This document shows, one piece after another, positions 22,500 through 32,262 of a DNA stretch of 64,000 nt. The position numbers and the translations under genes are program-made. The notes under the pieces were generated by a model. It was not told where the DNA came from. It saw only the letters and a list, made by a program, of their open reading frames with translations, and searched no databases. Each line of letters opens with the position of its first letter. Within the stretch, counting starts at the first letter, position 1. The stretch is from Sanderia malayensis (taxonomy: Eukaryota; Cnidaria; Scyphozoa; Semaeostomeae; Pelagiidae): NCBI GenBank assembly GCA_013076295.1, contig RQOL01000519.1, positions 3,396,782-3,460,781 of the forward strand, written 5' to 3'.

Positions 22500-22643
22500 T
22501 CTGCACTAATGCTTCCCTCGAATAAGACCCCATGGGGGCTTATTCGAGGGGGGGGCTTATTTGCAAAAATGATTTTTTAGCTGGGGGCTTAATCGAGGGG
22601 GGAGCTTATTCGAACGTGGGGGCTTATTCGAGGATTTACGGTA
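22500..22643. repeat. repeated GGGGGCTTATTCGAGG motif cluster
   Basis: Four or five copies of GGGGGCTTATTCGAGG-like units end in TTTACGGTA. They are the reverse-complement type of the ends at 21100-21214. Confidence 0.6.
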
Positions 22644-22654
22644 ATAGAAAAGAA

Positions 22655-22694
22655 GACTGGAGGCTCTAACGTCGTCACCTTAGAGCCTCCAGTC
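22655..22694. repeat. perfect hairpin, 15-bp stem
   Basis: GACTGGAGGCTCTAA (22655-22669) and its exact reverse complement (22680-22694) are separated by 10 bases. Confidence 0.85.
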
Positions 22695-22703
22695 CAACAT
22701 TTC

Positions 22704-22806
22704 AATACGGCCTCTAGTATGATGGTTGTTGATGCTTTTTGGATGCCGAAATTTCTGTACGGCCTCCAGTAAGATGGTTGTTGATGCTTTTTGGATGTCG
22801 GATTTC
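22704..22806 (+). repeat. two-copy direct repeat, 52-bp period
   Basis: The block TACGGCCTCYAGTAWGATGG plus GTTGTTGATGCTTTTTGGATG occurs twice, starting at about 22706 and 22758. Confidence 0.8.
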
Positions 22807-22862
22807 TCAACGATTGGCGAATAGGCAAAGCTTCAAATGCAATGGAGGCAAATTTTCTTTTT

Positions 22863-23147
22863 TCAGCTCTTTTGAAAATCCTCAAAAGGTTTCCTCATCC
22901 GCATCCGTGACTTGTTGCTGTTATGTTTTTCTTTAAAACCTGAAATAGCGATAAAATGGTTTCCACTTTTTCTATATAACATTGCACAAAATAAATATAT
23001 ACATTTACTAAGGTAGCAATTACCTTTCTGCATGATTTTATGGTAAACGTATTGTCCTGGGAGAGACTTATCGATTTCAGTTGGAACTATGTCACCCACC
23101 ACTTCGTCGTCGTTATTCACGGCCGTTGTTGAAGACTTCTCAGTAGT
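22863..23147 (-). CDS. candidate terminal exons of an unrecognised gene
   Basis: One exon runs 23147-23024, after an acceptor TTCATAG, and encodes TTEKSSTTAVNNDDEVV, then PTEIDKSLPGQYVYHK. The donor is AAAG|GTAATT. After an 84-bp intron (23023-22940, acceptor TTTCAG) the second exon gives FKEKHNSNKSRMRMRKPFED and a stop at 22863-22865. The splice keeps the frame and turns an acidic segment into a basic tail, like a nuclear protein end, but I recognise no family. The unspliced frame is also open, so splicing is not proven. It may be the end of the decayed frames at 23663-24345. Confidence 0.4.
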   Translation of the reverse strand, partial: TTEKSSTTAVNNDDEVVGDIVPTEIDKSLPGQYVYHKIMQKGNCYLSKCIYLFCAMLYRKSGNHFIAISGFKEKHNSNKSRMRMRKPFEDFQKS

Positions 23148-23269
23148 CTATGAATCAGGCAGTTGAAATATACATTTCCTACAGATATTTGAATGCATCA
23201 CAAAACTTTGGAAAGCAAAACTTTCACCACCCACATATTTCTATCATCTAGTTTTATAAGCCAGCTTGG

Positions 23270-23611
23270 CTATTGGAAAAATTTATAGTGCGTACAGTAT
23301 TTTGCGTACACAAGCATGCACTTCATCTCACTGAAATCGTTCTTTATCTTGTCATCTACAACTGATTGGATTAAAAAATAGCTTGTTGAAGATGTAGCTC
23401 GATTCTTCAGGACACCACCTGACATCAAAAATGACATGCCACCTACCTTGGATAAAAAATGACTCTTGCATCTGCATTGAATATGTAGCCGGTCATAGAA
23501 AAGTTGCTTTACGATCTTAAAATGGAAAACGCTAACCGGCACCATTGCTAAGCTGATTAAATTTAATAGATATGGTAGAATACACAAGATTGTGTTGCTA
23601 AGCATTATCAA
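23270..23611 (-). other. unassigned hydrophobic frame
   Basis: This 113-codon minus-strand frame has a hydrophobic N-terminal half (CILPYLLNLISLAMVPV) followed by a Lys/Asp-rich part. It lies downstream of the decayed frames and could be more of the same gene or chance. Confidence 0.25.
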
Positions 23612-23662
23612 AACAGCATTGAAGCATCACCTTTAGTAGGAAATTTGTATGAAAAACGGTGG

Positions 23663-24345
23663 TCATGCAATCTCTGTTGTTCCAAAGGTATTTACTGCAG
23701 CTTTATATGAGCACTCATTCTTTTCCACTTCATAACGCGTCAGTAGCTCGGGTAGCAGTATTATTGAAAAGAAATGTCCAATGAGAATCGTTATGAGAGA
23801 TGCTCCATTTGGATGCCTCCGAAGTCGAAACGTCTATCTGATGGCATCTTGTAATATGTAAACATTTTTGTAACATACTCAGCCATAGCTTCAAGGCGTT
23901 CCTCACCATATGTTTTCCTTAGTGGGGTATATTCATTAACTGCACTGTCAAGAAACATAGACTTGCTTGTCAGTACAGCTGCTATTTCCTCTGATATAAG
24001 TATTCCTGTTGGAAATTTTTGCGACCTAGCATGATTTGTTCCATCAATAACTATTTATTTCGTAAGAAGCTCCGTGCCAGTGGATTATCGTCAGGTAAGG
24101 TTTGGCTGTCTGGCTCGCTTTTTTCGTCCATGCTATCTACTGTAGAACCTGCTTCTTTTCTGTTTTCATTGCTATCTTCCATGGTTTCCAAATATATTGA
24201 GTCATTATCAATATTTCTGTATTCGTCAACCAGTCATCTTATCGCAATGAATTTTCTCCATTTCTTAAATGTGCTTGTGAAAATTTGTTGTCTATCTCAT
24301 CATCTTGTACCAGTGATGTTTCTATAGGCAGCAGGGCCATAAGCC
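23663..24345 (-). pseudogene. decayed coding region of unknown family
   Basis: Several minus-strand frames look protein-coding but are out of phase. 24345-24252 reads RLMALLPIETSLVQDDEID. About 24230-24053 is acidic and ends NPLARSFLRNK. 24048-23791 reads IDGTNHARSQKFPTGILISE, later FLDSAVNEYTPLRKTYGEE and YYKMPSDRRFDFGGIQ. About 23797-23663 reads HFFSIILLPELLTRYEVEKN. Either introns or frameshifts separate them. Composition is balanced, with no low complexity. I do not recognise the family; a transposase or captured host gene are both possible. The right side is truncated by the GIY-YIG element at about 24350. Confidence 0.4.
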
Positions 24346-24430
24346 GTTTGTTGGTTGTCGTTTGTGCTGCTAATGTCGATTATAGTGTAAAGGTGACCCA
24401 AATCCTTTCACCCGGATACGGAGAGAAAAA

Positions 24431-24524
24431 TTCATCGGTCTCTGCGAATCAACGTTCAAGACACGGTATAGTGCACATAAAACATCTTTTAATCTTGAAA
24501 AATTCCGTAATAAGGCAACGCTTT
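24431..24524 (+). pseudogene. GIY-YIG nuclease domain of a retroelement, 5' part
   Basis: The frame reads FIGLCESTFKTRYSAHKTSF and continues to the CTTT target at 24521-24524, where a gypsy element is inserted. It resumes in frame at 28808. The FIGLxExxFKxRxxxH pattern is the YIG half of a GIY-YIG nuclease module of the kind fused to some retroelement reverse transcriptases. Upstream (about 24350-24430) similar sequence is out of frame. No reverse transcriptase is left in the window. Confidence 0.6.
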
Positions 24525-24716
24525 TGTGAAGTTGTAGGAGTCTGGGACGAGACTCGAGGAAAATATGAGGAAGTGCAGAACGAGGATAGAAGGGAGTTAG
24601 GAGTTGAGAGATAGAGATAGATGTTTTTAAGTTAAAGATTGATGATTAGAGATAAGAGAAAAGTCAGGAAATAGAGTTGTACGTTTATTGGTTCGACTTA
24701 CCACTGCTTCGTGACA
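24525..24716 (+). repeat. gypsy-2 5' LTR
   Basis: This 192-bp LTR starts TGTGAAG and ends CTTCGTGACA. It is purine-rich in the middle. Confidence 0.93.
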
Positions 24717-24722
24717 CATTTT

Positions 24723-24740
24723 TGGCGACCCTGCCAGGAC
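24723..24740 (+). promoter_or_regulatory. gypsy-2 primer-binding site
   Basis: TGGCGACCCTGCCAGGAC lies six bases after the LTR and has the TGG start of a tRNA complement. The primer tRNA is not identified. Confidence 0.75.
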
Positions 24741-24846
24741 CCAAACTTGAAACGTGAGAATACGGACAGAATTAGAGAAGGGAAGACTGGAATGTTAGGA
24801 TTTACACTCGATTTGATGGAAACAGAGTAGAAATAAAATAAGCAGA

Positions 24847-26520
24847 ATGCCAGACGATAATCCTGCAGTAGACCATGAGAACCAGGAACAAATTCGTTCA
24901 TCGTTTGCATTGTTTTGAAGACCAGAGAAGTATAAAATAGGCGATGACTTCGATTTATTTGTAAAATTCAACCTGTATTTCGAAGCAGTGGAGCTTACCG
25001 ATAAGAAAAAGCGGAGACTTGCGTTACTTTTTAACCTCAGCGAAGATGCTTTTCGTTTGGCTGAGTTGATTGAATTTATAGAGGAAGATAATGCGTACGA
25101 GACATGGATCACTCAGTTAAAGGCGTTGCTTGAACGAAACCAAACACTAACTGAGAAACGACACAATTTTCATCGGCGGACACAAGAACCTGGGGAATCA
25201 GTTGATTCCTTTGTTGTAGCGTTAAGAGAGTTTGGAGCAAAATGTGGATTCCAAGGGGAGGAGTATACAAACAGATTAGTAGACCAGTTCATACTTGGCA
25301 TGAAAGATAGGCCGACGCAAAATAAACTTTTGCAAGAACCACCTGAGTCGTTAGAGGATGCCGCTTTGATAGCAAGGAGAATTGAAGCTGCTAATTCTAC
25401 CATCCAAACTTTGCGAGCTGAAGCAGGCAGTGCTGCAAGACAAAACTATAATCAGGTTGGAGCCATAAGCTCAAACGTTACTGCCCAAACTTGTTTTAAT
25501 TGCAATGGATTTGGACACGTTGCAAAACAATGCCCAACGCATAGTGAATTTAAACGAAGTAGAAATGTTAGCTCTGCTGTTAAAACCTGTTATTCGTGCC
25601 ATAGACCAGGCCACCTGGCCCGAAATTGTTTCAGCAATAGCCAGAATCAAAACCCAAGTGTTTCAAGTGGGATAAATCAAAGCCGACCTCCTCCAACCTG
25701 TTATCGTTGCGGACGTAAAGGCCACATTTCCAGGTTTTGTCATGCTGAAAAAGAAACATCAACAGAAACTGGAAAACAGGGACAAAGTCCAAGTCAAGAG
25801 AATAGAGATGGACCTAAGACAAAATCGAAGGTTAGACTTTCAACCGTTTCACCTTCTCATAAGAAAAAGACTCTACTACTAGAAGCCAAAGTAAATGGAG
25901 TAAACAAATTGTGTATTGTTGACACGGGGGCGTCAATTTCGTTGATAAGCAAAAAGGAATGGGAGTCTTTGATGTTGAATGAAGAGCCTTTACGACCTTC
26001 TGATATTGTCGCCGAGGCCGCTAACAACTCGCCCATAGGCATATTGGGCAAAGTAAATTTACTCGTTGAAGTCAATGGCGCACACGAAATAAACCAAGAA
26101 TTTTATGTTGCCAATGAGATGTTGTCTGAAGTAATATTGGGCCTGGATTGGCTTGTCAACAATAAAGTTATCATTGATACAGCTAATATGGTGATGAAAT
26201 TTCCTGATGCAACTTGTCAACCACTGTTAATGTTTGATGCAAGTTTGAAAGATCCTACTGTAGTCGTTTTGAGTGATGACATTGAAATACCGGGCAGACA
26301 TGAGATTGTGCAAGCAGCACGTATCAGAAATCCAATAATATCGGAAAGTATTTTGGAACCCAATTTTGATTTGGCTGAAAAGGGAGTTTTTGTCGCCAGT
26401 GTTCTTGTGAAACCTAAAGAACAAACTGTTCCCATACAAATCATAAATCCGGGGTGGATACGGTTAAGCTATATAAAGGCACAAATATTGGTTGTTTGCA
26501 ACAGATTGACGTCGAAATGA
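24847..26520 (+). pseudogene. gag: gypsy-2 gag and protease
   Basis: The likely start is ATG 24847, in frame with a TGA at 24916-24918 and then open to 26520. After an acidic start comes the capsid region (FDLFVKFNLYFEAVELTDKK, VDSFVVALREFG). Three CCHC zinc knuckles follow: CFNCNGFGHVAKQC, CYSCHRPGHLARNC and CYRCGRKGHISRFC. The aspartic protease has LCIVDTGASISLIS and VILGLDWL. The pol frame begins about 67 bases before this stop in the -1 frame, so -1 frameshifting may have linked them, though no clear slippery heptamer stands out. Apart from the TGA the protein is intact. Confidence 0.9.
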
Positions 26521-27284
26521 ACGACCCAGTTCTAGATCCAGGGGGTAATACAGACAGTTCTTCTCAACAATGTGAACTTAACTTTGATCTAGAAAACCTA
26601 AAGCCTGATGAAAGAAAGCTGATGGATAATGTACTGAGAGAGTATCGAGACATATTTGCGACAAACCTAACAGAGATTGGTCTTACTTCACAAACAGAAC
26701 ATAGAATTGAAACAAGAGATGCCGCTCCAATTAAGCAACTACCCCGCCGTCTTCCAAATGCATTGAGGCCTGTAGTAGAAGGCCAGGTACAAGAAATGTT
26801 GCAAAATGACATAATCGAACCCAGTACGTCACCGTGGGCAAGCCCAATTGTGTTAGTGAGAAAGAAAGATGGCACCTGGAGATTTTGTATCGACTTTCGG
26901 AAACTTAATGAATTAACAGTTAAAGATGCCTACCCTTTGCCTCAAGTGAATGGTTTGATTGACACGTTATCTGGCCACAAGTATTTTACAACTTTGAACT
27001 TGGCTTCTGGTTATTGGCAAGTACCCATGGAAACGTCAAGCCAAGAGAAAACCGCCTTTGTTATCCCAGGAGGTAATATCTATCAATTTAAACGCATGCC
27101 CTTCGGACTTTCTAACGCTGTACCCACATTCCAGAGATTGATGTCGAATGTGTTACAAGGTCTTCTACCAAACAATTGCCTTGTCTATTTAGATGACGTT
27201 CTGATTGTTGGTCGTGATTTCGAAGAACACTTGAGTAATTTGACAGACGTTCTGACTGCTATCAGAAACGAAACGCAGGACTGA
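26454..27284 (+). pseudogene. pol: gypsy-2 reverse transcriptase
   Basis: It reads through ASPIVLVRKKDGTWRFCIDF, motif A TLNLASGYWQV, FGLSNAVPTFQRLM and motif C CLVYLDDVLIV. In motif A the catalytic Asp of the usual T-L-D-L is Asn, whereas the first gypsy copy keeps the Asp. The frame is lost at about 27270 by a one-base shift; the continuation (GLKLKPSKCHF) is in the frame that opens at 27323. The ends of the domain are otherwise normal. Confidence 0.9.
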
Positions 27285-27796
27285 AGCTGAAACCGTCTAA
27301 ATGCCATTTCGCGCAGACAAGCGTGAAATTTCTTGGATTTCAAGTTGGTGATACTGGTCTTACTCCGTATCCTGAAAAGGTCAAAACAATTAAAGAGTAT
27401 CCTGTTCCAAAAGATCTTACTGAGCTGAGGAGATTTATCGGAATGATTTCGTATTATCGGCGTTTCATCTTGAGATTCAGCGATGTCGCTTCGCCATTAC
27501 ACCGTTTGTTACAAAAAGATTTCAAATTTGAATGGAATAACAATTGTCAAGACTCGTTTGAAGGAATTTCGGAGGAATTTCGGAGGAATTTCGAATCGCA
27601 CCTTATGAAATCAGTCTGCCAACTCTTTGGGATCGAGAAACGAAGAACAACGGCATACCATCCTCAGACTGACGGACTTTGCGAAAGGTTCAACGGTGTA
27701 TTGAAGGCTTTACTGAGAATGAAAGTAAATAGTGATAAGAATGATTGGGATGAACAACTACCGCACGCCCTTTTGGCATATCGAGTCAGTAAATAA
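27285..27796 (+). pseudogene. pol: gypsy-2 RT end fused by deletion to integrase core end
   Basis: The first part has FLGFQVGDTGLTPYPEKV and LRRFIGMISYYRRFI, the RT connection. At about 27580 it passes through a short direct repeat (GGAGGAATTTCG) straight into MKSVCQLFGIEKRRTTAYHP, the last third of an integrase core with its Glu in the HPQTDGLCERFN block. RNase H and most of the integrase are absent. The frame ends at a TAA, 27794-27796, and resumes beyond it. Confidence 0.88.
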
Positions 27797-28453
27797 TCCT
27801 CTACCGGAGTGACACCCTTCGAGATGCTGTATGGCCGAGATGTCAGATTGCCACTAGGTACTGAACAAAAGGAGCTGCTAGCTAAACCGACACATGGTCC
27901 TGCAAAGTATTTGGAGGATCTCAGAAAGAGACAAGATGACATACGAAAGATAGTCATCGAAAGATTGAAAAAAGCACAACAAAAGCAAAAGAGGAACTAC
28001 GATTCCAAGTACCGCTCGCAGCAAAGTAAAATATTTCACATCGGAGACACGGTACTGTTAAAGAATTTTAGAGCAAGAGGTCTAGAAGAGAAATTTATTG
28101 GTCCGTACATAATTGTCAGAGTGCAAGAAGGAAATTACGAGATCGAATCATTGAAGGATAAGAAGAGAAAAATTGTGCATTTCAACAGTATAAAGCCGTT
28201 TAAAATTGACCATGAACTAGAAGGAATTCCACAAAAAGCTGATGAATTGTACAGTAGTGAATCGGAGATTGAAGATTCTATATTTGATATTGAAGATCCA
28301 AGACCTTTAGAGATCAGAAGGGAACACGAGATTGAAAACATTCAACCGTATAATTTGAGGCGCAACCGCCGACCTCCAGAGCGTTATGGAGTTCCTGTGT
28401 TAGACTTTTCATTAAGGACAGAGACCTTTATGAAACTGTTTGCTATACTATAA
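27797..28453 (+). pseudogene. pol: gypsy-2 integrase C-terminal region
   Basis: This is in the same frame as the preceding part after its TAA. It has TPFEMLYGRDVRLPLG, a charged helix (RLKKAQQKQKRNYDSKYRSQ) and the GPY/F domain (FHIGDTVLLKNF, then FIGPYIIVRVQEGNYEI). An acidic tail and a basic NLRRNRRPPERYG end follow. It stops about 155 bp before the 3' LTR. Confidence 0.88.
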
Positions 28454-28610
28454 TTTACGCAGAGATAAGTTAAAAAAAAAAAGACACAAAAAAAGATTGA
28501 TTTATTATATTTGAGATATTATACCTTAGATTATTGAATAACCTTGTATTCGTTAATTCTTATTTTATCGTTTTTATATTTGGAGTTATGCATATTTTAG
28601 GCTGGGGAAA

Positions 28611-28803
28611 TGTGAAGTTGTAGGAGTCTGGGACGAGACTCGAGGAAAATATGAGGAAGTGCAGAACGAGGATAGAAGGGAGTTAGGAGTTGAGAGATAG
28701 AGATAGATGCTTTTAAGTTAAAGATTGATGATTGGAGATAAGAGAAAAGTAAGGAAATAGAGTTGTACGTTTTTTTGGTTCCACTTACCACTGCTTCGTG
28801 ACA
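28611..28803 (+). repeat. gypsy-2 3' LTR
   Basis: This 193-bp LTR is preceded by the purine tract GCTGGGGAAA. It matches 24525-24716 except for a few substitutions and an extra T-run base. Confidence 0.93.
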
Positions 28804-28807
28804 CTTT

Positions 28808-29046
28808 CAACAGAGGTGTGGCGAATCAAAGATGGTGGTGGGATCCCAAGCATTGTTTGGAGAGTCATCAGGAAGTTTAAAGCGTTCACTCCAGAATCAG
28901 GTCGTTGTGCACTCTGTGAAGCTGAGAAATTTGAAATTATTAATTTTCCTGGAAGCAACCTGCTGAATAAGCAATCTGAAATCATGGGCAAGTGTCGACA
29001 TCAGCGTGAATTCGAACTTGAGCTTTGTTCAGACGAACAGAACTGA
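28808..29046 (+). pseudogene. GIY-YIG nuclease domain of a retroelement, 3' part
   Basis: This continues the frame broken at 24524: a shared Ser codon, then TEVWRIKDGGG, IVWRVIRKFKAF, CALCEAEKFEII, LLNKQSEIMGKCRH and a stop. The Cys-x2-Cys plus Cys-Arg-His end is typical of this nuclease module. The 3' trailer to about 29180 includes GAATAAAAGTG, a likely polyadenylation area. Class (Penelope-like or other) is uncertain because the reverse transcriptase is missing. Confidence 0.65.
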
Positions 29047-29180
29047 CGTCGATTTCGAAAACGAAATCATTGGAACGTTTTTAGTTTGTATTGTAACGTA
29101 TCTTTTTAGTTGCCTGAGGATGGTCTTAAAGTAAGACATAAAACTGCCAGTAGCAGAATAAAAGTGTTTTTTCTTTGTTT

Positions 29181-30019
29181 GTTTACTATAAACGCTCTGC
29201 GAATGCATTGAGCACTGTCATCAATCTGTGAAGATCAAAGATACAAATATGTATCTCATCTACTTGATTGTAGAATTCTGTAATGCATTCTTGAATGCAC
29301 ACTTCATTCACCTAGTAACGCTCTGACAATGTCATGATGTCATATGTTGATATTACTGCAGAACATTTGTCACAGTTTTCATATTGATCCAAAGCCAAAT
29401 ATTGATCACTTGCTCCTTTTTTCGCCTCCAAGGCCCATGTTGGGTTTTCGACAGTCTTTTGCGTTTCTTCCCGTACGAAGCATCTGTTTTACACATAGAA
29501 AAGCAAATACGTACTTTTCTGAACACAGTACTACACAGCTTGCTTTTGGTAATATTTTTAATAATACAACTATCATCGTACGTCATCGCATTACCAGATT
29601 GATCAAAGATTGTACTAACGTAATGCCCGCTGGTTTATTGCTAGCAGATTCATTCTGCCAACAAGTCGGTATGATAGTGGTTCTGTCCCTCTTCTTGCAG
29701 ACACACACAAGTCAATACTTTCGTTCACGATGACCGGTGTTTTCTTTAAACCTGCTACTGCTATAGGCTCTGCTACGCGGTTTGTTTCAACAACTACGAC
29801 GGTAGGCGCGTCAAGCAAAAAGGACACATAGTGATACATTCCTGGCTTTTTAGTGCTGTCTGTTTCTCTTGTGTCTTCTTCCTTCTTTTGCACTGTGCCT
29901 TCTTTTTCTCATGCACAACCAGGCCCTTGACGCTCCAGCAAATACTGGCAGGCAGCTGTGTCCCAGATCACCGAGGACAGCTCCAGGGACTCTGCTGTGT
30001 CTGGCAGTTGGTGTCTAAC
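29181..30019. other. region without a recognised gene
   Basis: Open frames exist on both strands (plus 29344-29733; minus 29893-29615 with APTVVVVETNRVAEPIAVAG and VNESIDLCVSARRG, faintly like a beta-sandwich repeat). None shows a motif I can name, and they overlap one another. Confidence 0.35.
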
Positions 30020-31074
30020 TTTCTGGCAGAAAGTTAGAGGCATATGGATTTACAAAAAGCGCCCTGAAGCTAGTTTATAGTTACCTCTCAGACCGAACAC
30101 AAAGGGTTAGAATAGGTTCCACTTATAGTTCCCCAGGGTACATCTCAATTGGTGTGCCACAGGGATGTGTTCTGGGTCCACTACTTTTTAACATCTTTAT
30201 AAACGACTTGTTTTGCATGGAACTCGAAGCTGAGATATGTAACTTTGCAGATGACACAACAATTTACGCGTTTGATACATCTTTAGACTCAGTCATGATT
30301 AAACTAGAGAATGATCTTGAGAAAGTAATGCATTGGTTCACAGAAAACGGCATGAGTGCCAATCCATCTAAATTCCAAATAATGTTTCTTGGTTTAAAGG
30401 GCAAAAATAAACTTTGTCTCAATATGAAGGGCCAATTAATTCCAGTAAGCGATCATGTAAAACTTCTGGGAGTTAAAATTGATAACTCCCTCAAGTTTGA
30501 AATACATGTAAAAGAATTATGTAAGAAGGTCAACCAAAAAGTACATGCATTTGGAAGATTAAGACCCTACCTAGGGGAACAAAAATCAAAGTTACTTTTG
30601 AACTCTGTAGTTTTGTCAAGTTTTACTTACTGCTCACTAATCTGGCTGTTCTCTAGTAAATTAGCAAACGCAGAAATCAATAAGACCCACAAGCGTGCCC
30701 TGAGAACCTTATATAGAGATTACGAATCTACATTTGAGGAACTTCTGAATAAGGGAGAAACAAAAACAACGCATAAAGAGAGCTTACAAAAACGTATGAT
30801 TGAGATATATAAATCAATAAATCATCTAAATCCTGAGTACATGTGGGAATTCTTTGTGAAGAAGGAAGTTCCTTATGACCTTCGTATTAAAGAACTATGT
30901 CAGCTCCCTTCAACACGTTCTCAGCGATACGGTACTAACTCCCCGTGCTTTAGAGGGAGTCTATTATGGAATGGCTTAAACGATGAATTAAAACTGACAA
31001 ACTCTCTGGCAATATTCAAAAGAGAAATAAGAAGTTGGGATGGCAACACATGCACGTGCCACATTTGCACTTAA
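30020..31074 (+). pseudogene. non-LTR retrotransposon, reverse transcriptase 3' half
   Basis: The frame enters near KLEAYGFTKSALKL. It continues through ISIGVPQGCVLGPLLFNIF, motif C ICNFADDTTIYA, the thumb (LLGVKIDNSLKFEIHVKE) and a long C-terminal region ending NTCTCHICT with a Cys cluster. The frame is intact over about 350 codons, but everything upstream of the RT fingers is missing. This 5' truncation is usual for LINEs. A (TGATTA)n-type tail follows at 31121-31155. It is most like the CR1/L2 group of the jockey superfamily. Confidence 0.85.
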
Positions 31075-31120
31075 TATAACTTAATTATATAACTAGAAAC
31101 CAACCAACTGTAAATAAGTG

Positions 31121-31155
31121 TATGATTATGATTATGATTATGATTATGATTATGG
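31121..31155 (+). repeat. (ATGATT)n tail of the LINE
   Basis: About five units of ATGATT lie about 50 bp after the LINE stop codon, as a simple-sequence 3' tail. Confidence 0.85.
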
Positions 31156-31214
31156 CACATGCACTTGAAAAGAATTTTGCTGATATGTGTCGACGCGTAT
31201 AGCGGTGTGTGGCG

Positions 31215-31451
31215 TGTTCGGGTTCGAAGCAGAATAAGTCAGAAAACACCAACGAACATATGCGACTAACTCTTTTACAGTCAATTCAAAGCTAAATTCA
31301 TTTTACACACATACACAATTATTATAAATACCGTAAAATAAATAATATTACCATAAAGATTAAAAATTAACACATGTAAACATTCAAAAGGATAAAATAT
31401 TAACTACAATTATGATGCTAGGCACCAAGCGTAGTTAGCTCCATCATTACA
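31215..31451 (-). repeat. candidate LTR with adjacent polypurine tract
   Basis: On the minus strand GAGAGAGGGGAAGG is followed by TGTAATGATGG, the look of a polypurine tract and LTR start. A matching ..CCCGAACA end lies at 31215. No partner LTR or pol gene is present, so it may be a truncated 3' end. The right limit is the firmer one. Confidence 0.35.
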
Positions 31452-31681
31452 CCTTCCCCTCTCTCACGTTTGAGAGCAATGGGGTTTTGATTTGTACCAG
31501 TGTGTTAGCTACAAAGGGCCCATCTTCAAGGGATTAAGCGAATTTGCACCTGAGATGAGCAGCCCTATCCGTGTAGATGGTCATTTTTGATCACTTCTTG
31601 TGAGCACGATTTTGATGGCGTATGAAAGAAGCCGCTTGGCCAAGTTGACCACCTCACTGATGTGGTCAACGCTCTCACCCA

Positions 31682-31936
31682 TTCCCGAATATACTTGGTG
31701 CTGTTGATGGAACACATATTGAAATCATTGCCCTAGAAAATAGCACTGTCGATCTCTTTAATAGAAAGCAGCGATACAGCATTTCATGCCAAGGGGTTTG
31801 TGATGGAAATCTGATATTCTTGAGCATGTCCGCAGGCTTTCCAGGGTCTATTCATGATTCACGAATGCTAAGAAATAGCTGGGTTTATGCAGAGGCCACT
31901 AGTCGGGAAATATTGAGAATTCCTGTCTTCAGGTTG
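31682..31936 (+). pseudogene. Harbinger (PIF/HARBI1-like) transposase fragment
   Basis: This open frame of about 85 codons reads FPNILGAVDGTHIEIIA (first catalytic Asp region), FNRKQRYSISCQGVCDGN (the second Asp in the usual Q..CD pattern) and SAGFPGSIHDSRMLRNS. These are diagnostic for the DDE domain of Harbinger transposases. Nothing is left of the N-terminal helices or the final Glu, so it is a fragment next to the start of the satellite. Confidence 0.75.
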
Positions 31937-32057
31937 AATAGCATGGTGTCTATAGTGTAATGCTTAGGGTTCAAGAGAGAGACTTGAAAAAGACAAGCAG
32001 TCTGAATTCTGTTCTTAATTCTGTGAATCTGCAATCATCAAGAGCGAGCTAACCATC

Positions 32058-32262
32058 ATGAATAGAGATAAATACTGGTAAGACTGACGGATTGAAATAC
32101 ACAGTTGTTACTTTTTTCAGTGATATTTACATTCATTCTCACAATTTACACATGAATGCACAAAAATACAGGTAAAACTGACTAATCGAAAATACCTTTT
32201 TTACCTGCTTTCCGTGATAGTGACATTCATTCCCACAATTAACACACGAATCCACATAAATA
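32058..32262. repeat. 95-bp satellite, first short block
   Basis: The satellite begins abruptly at CATGAATAGAGATAAATACTGG within otherwise unrelated DNA. About two monomers precede a LINE insertion. Confidence 0.85.

Larger units (their letters stand above)
24525..28803 (+). mobile_element. second Ty3/gypsy retrotransposon, internally deleted
   Basis: This 4279-bp element is flanked by CTTT (24521-24524 and 28804-28807). LTRs 24525-24716 and 28611-28803 differ by about five substitutions and a small indel (about 3 percent). Order: primer-binding site, gag with three CCHC knuckles, protease, reverse transcriptase, then a junction straight into the end of the integrase core. All RNase H and the integrase zinc finger and first catalytic acids are missing. 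Further defects are a TGA in gag, a frameshift near 27270, Asp-to-Asn in RT motif A and a TAA at 27794-27796. It cannot be autonomous. Confidence 0.95.

Noticed and set aside
26454..26520. A specific -1 frameshift site between gypsy-2 gag and pol
   Set aside because: The frames overlap in the -1 sense, but no convincing slippery heptamer with a downstream structure was seen.
29615..29893. Minus-strand gene with an Ig-like look
   Set aside because: The resemblance is too weak; no conserved Cys/Trp pattern, no splice partners, and opposite-strand frames overlap it.
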